Of a stretch of DNA of 64,000 nucleotides, positions 53,430 through 60,631 are shown piece by piece. The stretch covers positions 1 through 64,000 of the forward strand of contig NZ_QAXS01000004.1 of NCBI RefSeq assembly GCF_003053565.1. Reading direction: 5' to 3'. A program made the position numbers and the translations under genes. The number at the start of each line of letters is the position of its first letter. Positions within the stretch are counted from its first letter, which is position 1. The DNA is from Halanaerobium saccharolyticum. Its GTDB lineage: Bacteria > Bacillota > Halanaerobiia > Halanaerobiales > Halanaerobiaceae. The notes beneath the pieces are model-generated. The model saw only the letters and a program-made list of their open reading frames with translations. It did no database searches and was not told the origin of the DNA.

Positions 53430-54534
53430 CTATTCAGAAAAAATAAAATCTGTTTTAACTGATTTAGGTTTATCTTTATTATCAATAGTAATTGCATTAA
53501 TTGTAGGTACTTTATTTATTTTCTTAACTGATAAATCTCCTCTGGACGCCTATTCAGCTCTTTACATAGGGGCTTTTGGTAATTTTAGTGCAATAGCGAA
53601 TACATTATGGCGCTCAACTCCACTGATTTTAACTGGACTTGCTGTAGCTCTTCCTTTTAGAGCTGGACTCTTTAATATTGGAGCTGAGGGACAGCTGTTA
53701 ATGGGGGGATTTACTGCTGGAGTTGTCGGTTTTTATTTTACTTCTTTACCGGCTTTTATTCATTTACCGTTTGCTATTATTGCCGGGATGCTTGTTGGAG
53801 GTCTCTGGGGAGGTCTGCCGGGCTTTTTAAAGGCTAAAATGGATGTTCACGAGGTTATTGCAACGATTATGTTAAATCACATTGCAATTGCTCTAACTAT
53901 TAATTATGGTATTAATATTTTTAGAGATACAGGTCGACCAGCTACTCCGAGAATAATGGAATCGGCTTCGATGTTTAACTTTAAAAATATTATGGATTAT
54001 CCACTGTTATCTAATTTGCCATTTGCAGAATTATTTGCTCAGCCTGCAATCAGGCTTCATATTAACTTTTTTCTGGCATTGATAGCAGCCGTTATTTTAT
54101 GGTATTTATTATTTAAAACAACTCTCGGTTATGAGATGAGAGCAGTTGGTTTTAACCCAGATGGAGCAGAATATGGTGGGATTAATGCCAGTAAAGGTAT
54201 TATTACTGCTATGTTCATCAGTGGTGCTGTTGCAGGTCTGGCTGGTGTCGGAGAAGTTTTAGGAACTCATTTAAGTTTTATGCAGGGTATGGACGCTGGT
54301 TATGGTTTCACAGGAATCGCTGTTGCCCTAATCGGTCAGACTCACCCAATTGGAGTCATCTTAGGTGGTATTTTATTTGGAGCACTGGCACAGGGTGGTC
54401 TGGAAATGCAGTTTTCAGGTATTCCATCTGAAATTGTAATGCTGATACAGGCACTGGTAATTTTCTTTGTTGCAGCCCTCCAGGTATTTAAAGTTTATCT
54501 TGCAAAAAGAAAAGCAAAAGGAGGGGTTGAATAA
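53422..54534 (+). CDS. ABC transporter permease (YufP/NupP type)
   Basis: Integral membrane subunit of the BMP-linked importer, of the BPD_transp_2 family. About eight to ten hydrophobic segments are seen, with the family patch LFNIGAEGQLLMGGFTAG and GITAMFISGAVAGLAGVGEVLGTH. The ATG at 53422 follows GGGAGGTGA and lies in the end of the ATPase gene (ATGAATAA). The in-frame GTG at 53413 is in the ribosome site. Its stop overlaps the next ATG by one base. Confidence 0.92.
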   Translation: MNNYSEKIKSVLTDLGLSLLSIVIALIVGTLFIFLTDKSPLDAYSALYIGAFGNFSAIANTLWRSTPLILTGLAVALPFRAGLFNIGAEGQLLMGGFTAGVVGFYFTSLPAFIHLPFAIIAGMLVGGLWGGLPGFLKAKMDVHEVIATIMLNHIAIALTINYGINIFRDTGRPATPRIMESASMFNFKNIMDYPLLSNLPFAELFAQPAIRLHINFFLALIAAVILWYLLFKTTLGYEMRAVGFNPDGAEYGGINASKGIITAMFISGAVAGLAGVGEVLGTHLSFMQGMDAGYGFTGIAVALIGQTHPIGVILGGILFGALAQGGLEMQFSGIPSEIVMLIQALVIFFVAALQVFKVYLAKRKAKGGVE

Positions 54535-55433
54535 TGGATACATTAAAACAGATATTTTCTCTATCATTATTTTTAGCCAGTTTTCGCTTTGCTACTCCTT
54601 TGATTCTGGCTGCTTTGGGAGGTATTTTCTCTGAAAGATCCGGAGTTGTTAACATTGCTTTAGAAGGTATGATATTAATTGGAGCTTTTGCTGCTGTTTA
54701 TGGTAGTGCCAGCACTGGCAGCCCCTGGATTGGTGTGCTTTATTCGATGATAGCTGGTCTAGCTTTTGCAGCGATTCTGGCACTTGTCTGTGTAACTTTT
54801 AAGGCCAATCAGATTGTTGTTGGTACCGGTATTAATATTTTTGCTTCCGGGATTACAATTTTCTTATTACAGGTCTTATTTGGTGTTAAAGGTACTTCAC
54901 CAATGGTTGGCAGATTACCGGCCTATAGACTTTTTGGAGTTCGCTTTAATCCAATAACTTATATTGCTTTAATTTTAGTACCAGTAGTCTGGTTTATCTT
55001 CTTTAAGACCCACTGGGGCTTAAGGATTCGCTCAATTGGAGAACATCCAGCAGCGGCAGATACTTTAGGGATCAGTGTCAATAAATGGAGATTCATTAGT
55101 GTTTTAATTAGTGGTGTTTTAGCCGGTTTAGCTGGAGCCCACCTCTCAATAGGTGATGGTAGTGCCTTTGTCAGAGAGATGTCAGCTGGCCGTGGTTTTA
55201 TTGCTCTGGCAGCAATGATCTTTGGTAAATGGCATCCCTTTGGAGCCTTTGGGGCAGCTATGCTCTTTGGTTTTGCTGAAGCGATTGCGGTTAGAGTTGA
55301 TTTTGCCTTCATCCCATCTGAATTAATTAGTGCGATACCATATGTGCTTACTCTAGTTGTACTGGCTGGATTTTTCGGTAAATCTATTCCACCTGCAGCT
55401 TCTGGTGAGCCATATTATAAAGGTGAAAAATAA
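54534..55433 (+). CDS. ABC transporter permease (YufQ/NupQ type)
   Basis: Second membrane subunit, paralogous to the preceding one: ATPLILAALGGIFSERSGVVNIALEGMILIGAFAAVYGS, then RSIGEHPAAADTLGISVNKWRFISVLISGVLAGLAGAHLSIG. The 299 residues contain about eight hydrophobic segments. It starts at a TAATG junction. The four-gene set binding protein, ATPase, permease, permease matches the Listeria/Geobacillus cluster downstream of spoIIIE and gntR. Confidence 0.92.
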   Translation: MDTLKQIFSLSLFLASFRFATPLILAALGGIFSERSGVVNIALEGMILIGAFAAVYGSASTGSPWIGVLYSMIAGLAFAAILALVCVTFKANQIVVGTGINIFASGITIFLLQVLFGVKGTSPMVGRLPAYRLFGVRFNPITYIALILVPVVWFIFFKTHWGLRIRSIGEHPAAADTLGISVNKWRFISVLISGVLAGLAGAHLSIGDGSAFVREMSAGRGFIALAAMIFGKWHPFGAFGAAMLFGFAEAIAVRVDFAFIPSELISAIPYVLTLVVLAGFFGKSIPPAASGEPYYKGEK

Positions 55434-55457
55434 TAAAATAAAAAATGTGATCTTTCA

Positions 55458-55493
55458 ACAGGGACAGTATTCTAATGCTGTCTCTGTTTTTTT
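55458..55493 (+). terminator. intrinsic terminator after the transporter operon
   Basis: ACAGGGACAG (55458-55467) pairs with CTGTCTCTGT (55478-55487; one G-U) around a ten-base loop, followed by a run of seven Ts ending at 55493. Confidence 0.85.
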
Positions 55494-55548
55494 ACGCTAT
55501 AAAATAAAAAATACACTAAAAAAGATTAAATTAATTACTAAAGTATGT

Positions 55549-55554
55549 TATAAT
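55549..55554 (+). promoter_or_regulatory. extended -10 promoter of rodZ
   Basis: TATAAT at 55549-55554 preceded by the extended element TGT. The -35 region (TTAAAT at 55526-55531, 17 bases away) is weak. Confidence 0.5.
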
Positions 55555-55650
55555 AATAAATAGTGTTTATCTACTTTGAATTTTAAGTAAATTAACCAAT
55601 AAATATTAAAAGCTGCAGCAGTGCAATTAGTGCATAAGGAGGACAATAAA

Positions 55651-56844
55651 TTGGAAGAAATGGAACTCGAACTGGGTACATTGTTAAAGAAAGCCAGACA
55701 GGAAAAGGGCTTAAGCTTAGATGATATTCAGGAAGAAACCAAAATCAGAAAAAAATATCTGGAAGCAATTGAAGAAAATAATTTTGATATACTTCCTGGA
55801 AATGTTTATTTAAAAGTTTTTATAAAAGGTTATGCTAGAGAAGTGGATATTAATTACCAGGCTTTGCTTGAAAATTATCCAATTTTAAATATTAAAGAAG
55901 AAAAGGAAAGCAATCTACAAAAAGATTATTTAAACGGAACTAAAGTTTCCAGTAATAATCAGAAGAAAAACAAAAAAAATCCATTAAAAATTATTTTTAT
56001 TATTCTTTTAATATTATTTTTAGGTGCTGCGGCAGTTTATACTTATCAGTATGTTAATAACTCCGAAATAAGATTACTTAACCAGCAGAACAGAACTCAG
56101 GAGAATATAGAAGAAGAATCAGAACTTTTAGAAGTGGAAAATAATAATGGTTCAGCCTCAGCAGCTGAAGAAGAGGATTTAGAGGAGTCAGCAGCTAATT
56201 CTGAAAACGAATCAGCTTCTGAATTAGAAATCTTTAATGATGATTCATTTGAAAATGAACTGACTGATAATTTGTTTGATTCATTTGACTCAGAAGTACT
56301 TACCGAAGAAAACACGGAAATAATTGACCAGAATAATTTTCAGGAAATGAATGGCTTAAACTCTCAGGAACAGAATCAGATCAATGAAATAATCATTTCG
56401 GAAGAATCAGATATTGAAGAGAGTGAACCGAAAGTGGAAACTCCAGCAGATAATGAGGATGCTGACACTGGTATGGAAGCTGAATCTTCAGCAGAAAGTT
56501 CTCAAACAGAAGCAGAAATAGCTGAAGCTGAAAACGCAGTCAATTCTGTTGAGGAAGCTGCTGATGCTGATTTTGACAACACTCTGGCCTTTTCAGCAAC
56601 TGACACAGTTTGGGTTACTGTAGATCTTGATGGAGAAAACGTGTTTAGCGGAATTTTAGAGGATGGAGATCAGCGCGAATTTGAAGTAGATGAGAGACTT
56701 TATATAAAAATAGGAAACGGAAATGCCATTACCGCTGAAATAAATGGAGAAATTTATGGTCCCTGGGCTGGAAATGGAGAAATAGCAGAAGTAGAGTTTA
56801 TTAATCAAGATCAGGAAATTAGAATTAATAATCTTAGAGATTAA
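55651..56844 (+). CDS. rodZ: RodZ-like cell-shape protein (HTH, single TM, DUF4115)
   Basis: The N-terminal helix-turn-helix (LGTLLKKARQEKGLSLDDIQEETKIRKKYLEAIEENNFDILPG) is typical of RodZ, which links MreB to the membrane. A basic stretch and one membrane span (PLKIIFIILLILFLGAAAVYTYQYV) lead to a very acidic outer linker of about 180 residues rich in Glu, Ser and Asn. A DUF4115 C-terminal domain follows (DTVWVTVDLDGENVFSGILEDGDQREFEV and AEINGEIYGPW). AAGGAGG eight bases before the TTG at 55651 sets the start. YmfM holds this place in B. subtilis. Confidence 0.88.
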   Translation: MEEMELELGTLLKKARQEKGLSLDDIQEETKIRKKYLEAIEENNFDILPGNVYLKVFIKGYAREVDINYQALLENYPILNIKEEKESNLQKDYLNGTKVSSNNQKKNKKNPLKIIFIILLILFLGAAAVYTYQYVNNSEIRLLNQQNRTQENIEEESELLEVENNNGSASAAEEEDLEESAANSENESASELEIFNDDSFENELTDNLFDSFDSEVLTEENTEIIDQNNFQEMNGLNSQEQNQINEIIISEESDIEESEPKVETPADNEDADTGMEAESSAESSQTEAEIAEAENAVNSVEEAADADFDNTLAFSATDTVWVTVDLDGENVFSGILEDGDQREFEVDERLYIKIGNGNAITAEINGEIYGPWAGNGEIAEVEFINQDQEIRINNLRD

Positions 56845-56883
56845 GTATTTCTCTTTATTTTGTAAAATTAAATAGCAAATAAA

Positions 56884-56910
56884 AAAACACCCGTTTTTAC
56901 GGGTGTTTTA
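56884..56910. terminator. bidirectional terminator between rodZ and the - strand tRNAs
   Basis: A perfect 10-bp stem from 56884-56893 to 56900-56909, plus a T-A pair at the TTTT loop. On the + strand the tail is short (TTTTAAAT); on the - strand a T-run continues to 56881, so it serves the tRNA transcript well. Confidence 0.8.
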
Positions 56911-56924
56911 AATATTCAAAGTAA

Positions 56925-57009
56925 TGGTGGAGGGGAAAGGATTTGAACCTTTGTAGGCATCGCCGGCAGATTTACAGTCTGCTCCCTTTAACCACTCGGG
57001 CACCCCTCC
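56925..57009 (-). tRNA. tRNA-Tyr (GTA), CCA encoded
   Basis: 85 bases with acceptor GGAGGGG/CCCCTCC, anticodon loop containing GTA within ACTGTAAATC, a long class II variable arm and the T-arm GGTTCAAATCC. The encoded 3' CCA lies at 56925-56927. Transcribed with tRNA-Glu from the - strand. Confidence 0.95.
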
Positions 57010-57019
57010 ATATTAGAAA

Positions 57020-57088
57020 TAAGAGTTAGGAAGTCGGAGATAGGAAAACAATATAATTCTATCTTACTTCTGACATCTTACTTCTTAG
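57020..57088. repeat. inverted pair of heptamer-repeat arrays between two tRNA genes
   Basis: On the + strand 57023-57043 reads GAGTTAG, GAAGTCG, GAGATAG. The - strand of 57059-57088 reads GAAGTAA, GATGTCA, GAAGTAA, GATAG. Both are imperfect tandem copies with a seven-base period and consensus near GAAGTMR, arranged head to head around an AT-rich centre, so the transcript could fold into a hairpin. ATCTTACTTCT is exactly repeated at 57061-57071 and 57075-57085. Confidence 0.55.
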
Positions 57089-57096
57089 TTATTAAA

Positions 57097-57172
57097 TGGT
57101 ACCCTCAAGGGGATTCGAACCCCTGCCGCCAGGATGAAAACCTGGTGTCCTGGACCCCTAGACGATGAGGGC
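57097..57172 (-). tRNA. tRNA-Glu (TTC), CCA encoded
   Basis: 76 bases with anticodon TTC in the loop of CCAGGTTTTCATCCTGG, D-arm TCGTCTAGGGG and T-arm GGGGTTCGAATCCCC. The first acceptor pair is a G-U wobble; the other six are Watson-Crick. The encoded CCA lies at 57097-57099. Confidence 0.95.
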
Positions 57173-57200
57173 AGATAGCTTTTTCACAAGCACAATTAAT

Positions 57201-57229
57201 AGTATATAGTAACTTCAGCAGATGGTCAA
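57201..57229 (-). promoter_or_regulatory. promoter of the tRNA-Glu/tRNA-Tyr unit
   Basis: On the - strand, TTGACC (57229-57224), a 17-base spacer, TATACT (57206-57201), about 30 bases before tRNA-Glu. Confidence 0.7.
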
Positions 57230-57254
57230 TTTAATTTGATGCTGATTATTGACT

Positions 57255-57283
57255 TTGATAGTAAATTAAGTAGTGAATACTAT
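57255..57283 (+). promoter_or_regulatory. promoter of the mnmM-like gene
   Basis: TTGATA at 57255-57260, a 17-base spacer, TACTAT at 57278-57283. A small hairpin, AAGTC/GACTT, follows at 57291-57306 in the leader. Confidence 0.6.
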
Positions 57284-57347
57284 TTTTTTTAAGTCTTTTC
57301 GGACTTATAAAGCTTTAAATAAAATTTTATGAGAGAGAGTGATTTTT

Positions 57348-57917
57348 ATGTCAAACAATTTATTTAATGCAGTTGATTTTTCACATTTTTTATTAAGGGA
57401 AGCACTTAAATCTGGGGATAAAGCTCTTGATGCTACAGCTGGCAATGGTCATGATACAAAGTTTTTAGCTGAGCTGGTTGGGGCAGAGGGGAGAGTTTTT
57501 TCTTTTGATATTCAAAAAGAAGCCATTGCTAATACAAAAAAACTGCTGCAGGAAGCTGAATTGGAAGAGAATGTTGAATTAATTAAAGACAGTCACGCTG
57601 AGCTTGATCAATATTTAAATGAGGAAATTTCAGCTGCTATTTTTAACCTTGGATATCTGCCGGGAGGAAATAAAGAGATCATTACAAAGTCTAAAAGTAC
57701 AATTAGAGCTTTAAAAAAAGCAGTTGTGCTGCTTAAAAAGGACGGAGTTGTTGTTCTTGTTATTTACAGCGGTCATGATGGAGGAGATGAGGAAAGAGAG
57801 GCAGTTCTGGATTATGTAACTGATCTGGATTATAAAAAATATAATGTTTTAAATTATAAATTTCTTAATCAGCCGGGGCCACCACCGGAAGTAGTTGCTA
57901 TTAAAAAGAGGAATTAA
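57348..57917 (+). CDS. YtqB/MnmM-type SAM-dependent RNA methyltransferase
   Basis: Class I methyltransferase of the rRNA_methylase/YtqB family. DATAGNGHDTKFLAELVG is the SAM motif I, FSFDIQKEAIANTKKLL motif II, FNLGYLPGGNKEIITKSKSTIRAL the NLGYLPGGDK-like family signature, and IYSGHDGGDEEREAVLDYV follows. The B. subtilis homologue has been reported as MnmM, which methylates nm5(s2)U34 in tRNAs. The ATG at 57348 (189 residues) follows GAGAGAGTGAT; an in-frame GTG at 57339 lies in that site. Its position beside tRNA genes is suggestive but may be chance. Confidence 0.88.
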   Translation: MSNNLFNAVDFSHFLLREALKSGDKALDATAGNGHDTKFLAELVGAEGRVFSFDIQKEAIANTKKLLQEAELEENVELIKDSHAELDQYLNEEISAAIFNLGYLPGGNKEIITKSKSTIRALKKAVVLLKKDGVVVLVIYSGHDGGDEEREAVLDYVTDLDYKKYNVLNYKFLNQPGPPPEVVAIKKRN

Positions 57918-57943
57918 AAAAAGCAGGCAGATGCCTGCTTTTT
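57916..57943. terminator. bidirectional terminator between convergent genes
   Basis: GCAGGC (57923-57928) pairs with GCCTGC (57933-57938) around an AGAT loop, flanked by a run of seven As and five Ts that extend the stem. It serves mnmM on + and the flavoprotein gene on -. Confidence 0.85.
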
Positions 57944-57946
57944 ATT

Positions 57947-59350
57947 CTAGATAAGTTTTTTTGCGAGTTTAGGAATTATTCCAGAGTCAGTTTTATTCAT
58001 CATCCATTTTTCTGCAACCCGCTTATTCATTAGAGAAATAGTGGGGAAGGAGTGCTGAGTCATCATAATATCAAACATTGAAATATCATGCTGAATTGCT
58101 AAGATCCATTCATGGATCAGCTCACTGGCTGCTTCACCAACAATTGTAGCTCCAAATATTTTTCCTTTGCTGTTGGTAATTACTTTTACAAAACCTTCAG
58201 GTTTACCATCTGCAATTGCACGGCCATAATCTTCATATCTTTCTTTTACAATCTGATAATTTAGGCCTTTTTCGTTTGCCTCTTTTTCTGTGATTCCTGC
58301 CTGAGCAATTTCTGGTTTAGTAAATACAGACCAGGGAACCAGATAATCATCATAATTAAATTGTTTAATTGGAGTTGGATTGATAGCATTCATTAAAGCC
58401 AGCATTCCCTGGTGCATAGCAGCATGAGAGAGTAGAGCCTTACCATTACAGTCACCGACAGCATATACTCCCTTAACATTAGTTTCCAGCTTTCTATTAA
58501 CCTTGATGCCGGACTTACCATATTCAATCCCTGCATTATCCAGTTTTAAAGGATCTAAAACAGCTTTTCTACCAGTAGCTACTAAAATTTTGTCAGATTC
58601 AAATGCTCCTACATCTGTATGGGTAATGATTTTACCGTCTTTTTCTTCAACTTTGTTGATTCCAGTGCTGTTGTGAACACCAATACCTTCTTTTTTAAAC
58701 TTTTCTTCCAGTACTCTTCCAGCTTCTTCATCACCAGTTGGCACCAGATGATCATCAATCTGGAACATATTTACCTTAGATCCCAATCTGGAAAAAGCCT
58801 GAGCCATTTCTGATCCGATTGCACCTCCACCAATAATTGTTAGAGTTTCGGGTATATCTTCCTGCTCAAAAATATTCAAATTAGTTAAACGGGGAACATC
58901 TTTCAATCCAGGAATTGGTGGAATCATTGGCTCAGTACCTGTTGCAATAAAGATCTTATCAGCAGTATATTTTTTCCCAGCTACTTCAACTACTTTTTTG
59001 TCAACAAATTTAGCTTCCCCCTGGTCGACAATTAACTTTGCTCTTTCAAAAGCCTTCATTGTTTTGTTGCCGCTGATTTCTCCAACTTTTTTTCTAACAA
59101 TTTCTAAAGGATTTTCGATTTCAGTTTTACCAGCTAATTTTATACCATACTGTCTTAAATTTTCAGCAACTTCATTTACCTCTCCCGCTTTTAATAAAGC
59201 TTTGCTGGGAACACAGCCGTAGTTTAGACATTCCCCACCAACTTTATGTTTTTCAATTGAGAGAACATCCAGTCCCATATTTGCAGCCATTGCTGTAACT
59301 GCCATTCCAGCAGGACCCATTCCGATTACTATTAAATCATGTTTTTCCAT
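57947..59350 (-). CDS. pyridine nucleotide-disulfide oxidoreductase, MerA/dihydrolipoyl dehydrogenase-like
   Basis: FAD motif IVIGMGPAGMAVTAMAANMGLDVLSIEK, redox-active CLNYGC (C41, C46), NAD motif TIIGGGAIGSEMAQAFSRLGSKV and the second FAD motif GVYAVGDCNG. The usual catalytic HPTxxE near the C-terminus is replaced by QHSFPTISL (about 432-440): Phe stands for the base His and Leu for the Glu, as in MerA-like side branches. It is therefore unlikely to be a standard lipoamide dehydrogenase, and no 2-oxoacid dehydrogenase genes are nearby. The ATG at 59350 follows GAGGTGG (467 residues); a GTG at 59359 lies in the ribosome site. Confidence 0.85.
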   Translation of the reverse strand: MEKHDLIVIGMGPAGMAVTAMAANMGLDVLSIEKHKVGGECLNYGCVPSKALLKAGEVNEVAENLRQYGIKLAGKTEIENPLEIVRKKVGEISGNKTMKAFERAKLIVDQGEAKFVDKKVVEVAGKKYTADKIFIATGTEPMIPPIPGLKDVPRLTNLNIFEQEDIPETLTIIGGGAIGSEMAQAFSRLGSKVNMFQIDDHLVPTGDEEAGRVLEEKFKKEGIGVHNSTGINKVEEKDGKIITHTDVGAFESDKILVATGRKAVLDPLKLDNAGIEYGKSGIKVNRKLETNVKGVYAVGDCNGKALLSHAAMHQGMLALMNAINPTPIKQFNYDDYLVPWSVFTKPEIAQAGITEKEANEKGLNYQIVKERYEDYGRAIADGKPEGFVKVITNSKGKIFGATIVGEAASELIHEWILAIQHDISMFDIMMTQHSFPTISLMNKRVAEKWMMNKTDSGIIPKLAKKLI

Positions 59351-59394
59351 TATAACCACCTCATATTACAAAATATTTAACTTTTACGATATAT

Positions 59395-59423
59395 ATGATA
59401 ATATATTCTCAAACTAATTTCAA
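59395..59423 (-). promoter_or_regulatory. promoter of the MerA-like flavoprotein gene
   Basis: On the - strand, TTGAAA (59423-59418), a 17-base spacer, TATCAT (59400-59395), 45 bases before the start codon. Confidence 0.6.
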
Positions 59424-59616
59424 GTTATTTATAACATTTTAGAAAAAATATATCAGATGTATTACAGCTTACAATTTAACAGGAGAAAAGTGGAATATTT
59501 AGAATTTTTTTAATAAATATCCAGCTAAAAATTAATGAAAATCAGGGTATAATCAAGTATTTTCAAGAAAAAAGCTATTAAATTGGTCTGAAGTATCATA
59601 ATTCCAATAATAACAC

Positions 59617-59645
59617 TTGACCTATACCTTTAACTCTATTATAAT
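59617..59645 (+). promoter_or_regulatory. promoter of the Trp-Thr tRNA cluster
   Basis: TTGACC at 59617-59622, a 17-base spacer, TATAAT at 59640-59645, 32 bases before the first tRNA. Confidence 0.8.
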
Positions 59646-59677
59646 AGTTATTGCTTGATTGAAAAACGCCTCGTCTT

Positions 59678-59753
59678 AGGGGAGTAGCTCAACTGGCAGA
59701 GTAGTGGACTCCAAATCCATTGGTTGCAGGTTCAACTCCTGTCTCCCCTGCCA
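59678..59753 (+). tRNA. tRNA-Trp (CCA), copy 1
   Basis: 76 bases with acceptor AGGGGAG/CTCCCCT, anticodon CCA in GGACTCCAAATCC, T-arm CAGGTTCAACTCCTG and encoded 3' CCA. Identical to the copy at 59862. Confidence 0.96.
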
Positions 59754-59773
59754 TTTTTTTAATTTAATACTGT

Positions 59774-59849
59774 GCTGATGTAGCTCAATTGGTAGAGCAG
59801 CTCACTTGTAATGAGCAGGTTACCAGTTCAAGTCTGGTCATCAGCTCCA
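59774..59849 (+). tRNA. tRNA-Thr (TGT), copy 1
   Basis: 76 bases with acceptor GCTGATG/CATCAGC, anticodon TGT in CTCACTTGTAATGAG, T-arm CCAGTTCAAGTCTGG and encoded CCA. Identical to the copy at 59956. Confidence 0.96.
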
Positions 59850-59861
59850 TTTTTGATTTTT

Positions 59862-59937
59862 AGGGGAGTAGCTCAACTGGCAGAGTAGTGGACTCCAAAT
59901 CCATTGGTTGCAGGTTCAACTCCTGTCTCCCCTGCCA
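59862..59937 (+). tRNA. tRNA-Trp (CCA), copy 2
   Basis: Base-for-base copy of the Trp gene 184 bases upstream, including the encoded CCA. Part of a tandem Trp-Thr duplication. Confidence 0.96.
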
Positions 59938-59955
59938 TTTTTAATTTAATACTGT

Positions 59956-60031
59956 GCTGATGTAGCTCAATTGGTAGAGCAGCTCACTTGTAATGAGCAG
60001 GTTACCAGTTCAAGTCTGGTCATCAGCTCCA
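59956..60031 (+). tRNA. tRNA-Thr (TGT), copy 2
   Basis: Base-for-base copy of the Thr gene 182 bases upstream. It closes the duplicated unit and is followed by an intrinsic terminator. Confidence 0.96.
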
Positions 60032-60043
60032 TTAAACAATAGG

Positions 60044-60068
60044 GAAGTCGATTACGGCTTCTTTTTTT
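60044..60068 (+). terminator. intrinsic terminator after the Trp-Thr cluster
   Basis: GAAGTCG (60044-60050) pairs with CGGCTTC (60055-60061; one G-U) around an ATTA loop, followed by seven Ts. Confidence 0.8.
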
Positions 60069-60119
60069 CTTTTTACAGGTATTTTTCTTTTTTGTTGATC
60101 AGCCCCGAGTTTTAATAAT

Positions 60120-60148
60120 TTGCGGAGCTTATCTTTCGATGCTATAAT
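60120..60148 (+). promoter_or_regulatory. promoter of the DUF2103 gene
   Basis: TTGCGG at 60120-60125, a 17-base spacer, consensus TATAAT at 60143-60148, 20 bases before the start codon. Confidence 0.65.
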
Positions 60149-60168
60149 TAATAAAGGATGTGATTAAT

Positions 60169-60462
60169 TTGGCAAATAAGTACAGGCAGAATAAAATCAA
60201 ACAGGAACATACTATAATTGAAGATATATTACCCCTGCTGGAAGATATTGCTCTTTCAAAGCTTGTTAAGAGTATTATTCCGGGAAGGATTAATCGAAGA
60301 AAGGGTAGTGGAACCCCAGCTTATATTCAGCTTAAGTATAATACCAGAAGTGGGATTAAACTAATTGCGAAAAACAGCTCCTCCCTGCAGGAAGTTTTTG
60401 TGGTAACAGATTATCCTGATCAGACTATGGAGTATTTAAAAAAACTGGATTTTATAAAATAA
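60169..60462 (+). CDS. DUF2103-like small basic protein
   Basis: 97 residues, basic N-terminus (MANKYRQNKIKQEHTIIEDILPLLEDIALSKLVKSIIPGRINRRKGSGTP), then a beta-rich half (AYIQLKYNTRSGIKLIAKNSSSLQEVFVVTD). The EHTIIEDILPLLE and VKSIIPGRINRRKG segments resemble DUF2103, a family annotated as predicted metal-binding, but only one His and no Cys are present here, so metal binding is doubtful. The RRKG loop and basic charge suggest RNA or nucleic-acid contact (inference). The TTG at 60169 follows AAGGATGTGA; an in-frame GTG at 60160 lies in that site. It lies between two tRNA units with its own promoter. Confidence 0.7.
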   Translation: MANKYRQNKIKQEHTIIEDILPLLEDIALSKLVKSIIPGRINRRKGSGTPAYIQLKYNTRSGIKLIAKNSSSLQEVFVVTDYPDQTMEYLKKLDFIK

Positions 60463-60478
60463 ATATCCAAAATTTAAT

Positions 60479-60507
60479 TTGACAAAAAGACTTAATTTAT
60501 ATATAAT
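60479..60507 (+). promoter_or_regulatory. consensus promoter of tRNA-Pro
   Basis: TTGACA at 60479-60484, a 17-base spacer and TATAAT at 60502-60507: a full consensus, 15 bases before the tRNA. Confidence 0.9.
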
Positions 60508-60522
60508 ATTTCTTGTTGACAA

Positions 60523-60599
60523 CGGGCTATGGCGCAGCTTGGTAGCGCGCTACACTGGGGGTGTAGAGGTCTCCGGTTCAAATCCGGATAGCCCGACCA
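60523..60599 (+). tRNA. tRNA-Pro (GGG), CCA encoded
   Basis: 77 bases with acceptor CGGGCTA/TAGCCCG, anticodon GGG in CTACACTGGGGGTGTAG, T-arm CCGGTTCAAATCCGG and encoded CCA at 60597-60599. Confidence 0.95.
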
Positions 60600-60609
60600 T
60601 TTTAGAATC

Positions 60610-60631
60610 AAAGCCCTTTGAGGGCTTTTTT
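60610..60631 (+). terminator. intrinsic terminator after tRNA-Pro
   Basis: AAAGCCCT (60610-60617) and its exact complement (60621-60628) around a TTG loop, followed by further Ts to 60631. Confidence 0.85.

Larger units (their letters stand above)
59360..59677. other. 318-bp gene-free region between the MerA-like gene and the tRNA cluster
   Basis: It contains the - strand promoter near its left end and the tRNA promoter near its right end. The 190 bases between are AT-rich with no open frame of note. AACAGGAG at about 59478 is followed by only a seven-codon frame. An isolated TATAAT at 59548-59553 lacks a -35 partner. Confidence 0.5.
59678..60031 (+). repeat. tandem duplication of a tRNA-Trp/tRNA-Thr unit
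   Basis: Two consecutive units of about 172 and 170 bases carry identical tRNAs. Their internal spacers (59754-59773 and 59938-59955) differ only by two Ts in a T-run. Sequences before copy 1 and after copy 2 do not match, so the ends of the duplication lie at the tRNA boundaries. The identity suggests a recent event or gene conversion. Confidence 0.9.

Noticed and set aside
55357-55563. 68-residue frame spanning the end of the last permease gene
   Set aside because: It runs through the permease end and the strong terminator, has no ribosome site, and ends in AT-rich low-complexity residues.
57020-57088. Short regular repeats that could suggest a CRISPR array
   Set aside because: The period is seven bases with no spacers, the arrays are inverted to one another, and no cas genes are nearby.
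59478-59510. Ribosome-site-like AACAGGAG followed by GTG
   Set aside because: The frame stops after seven codons.
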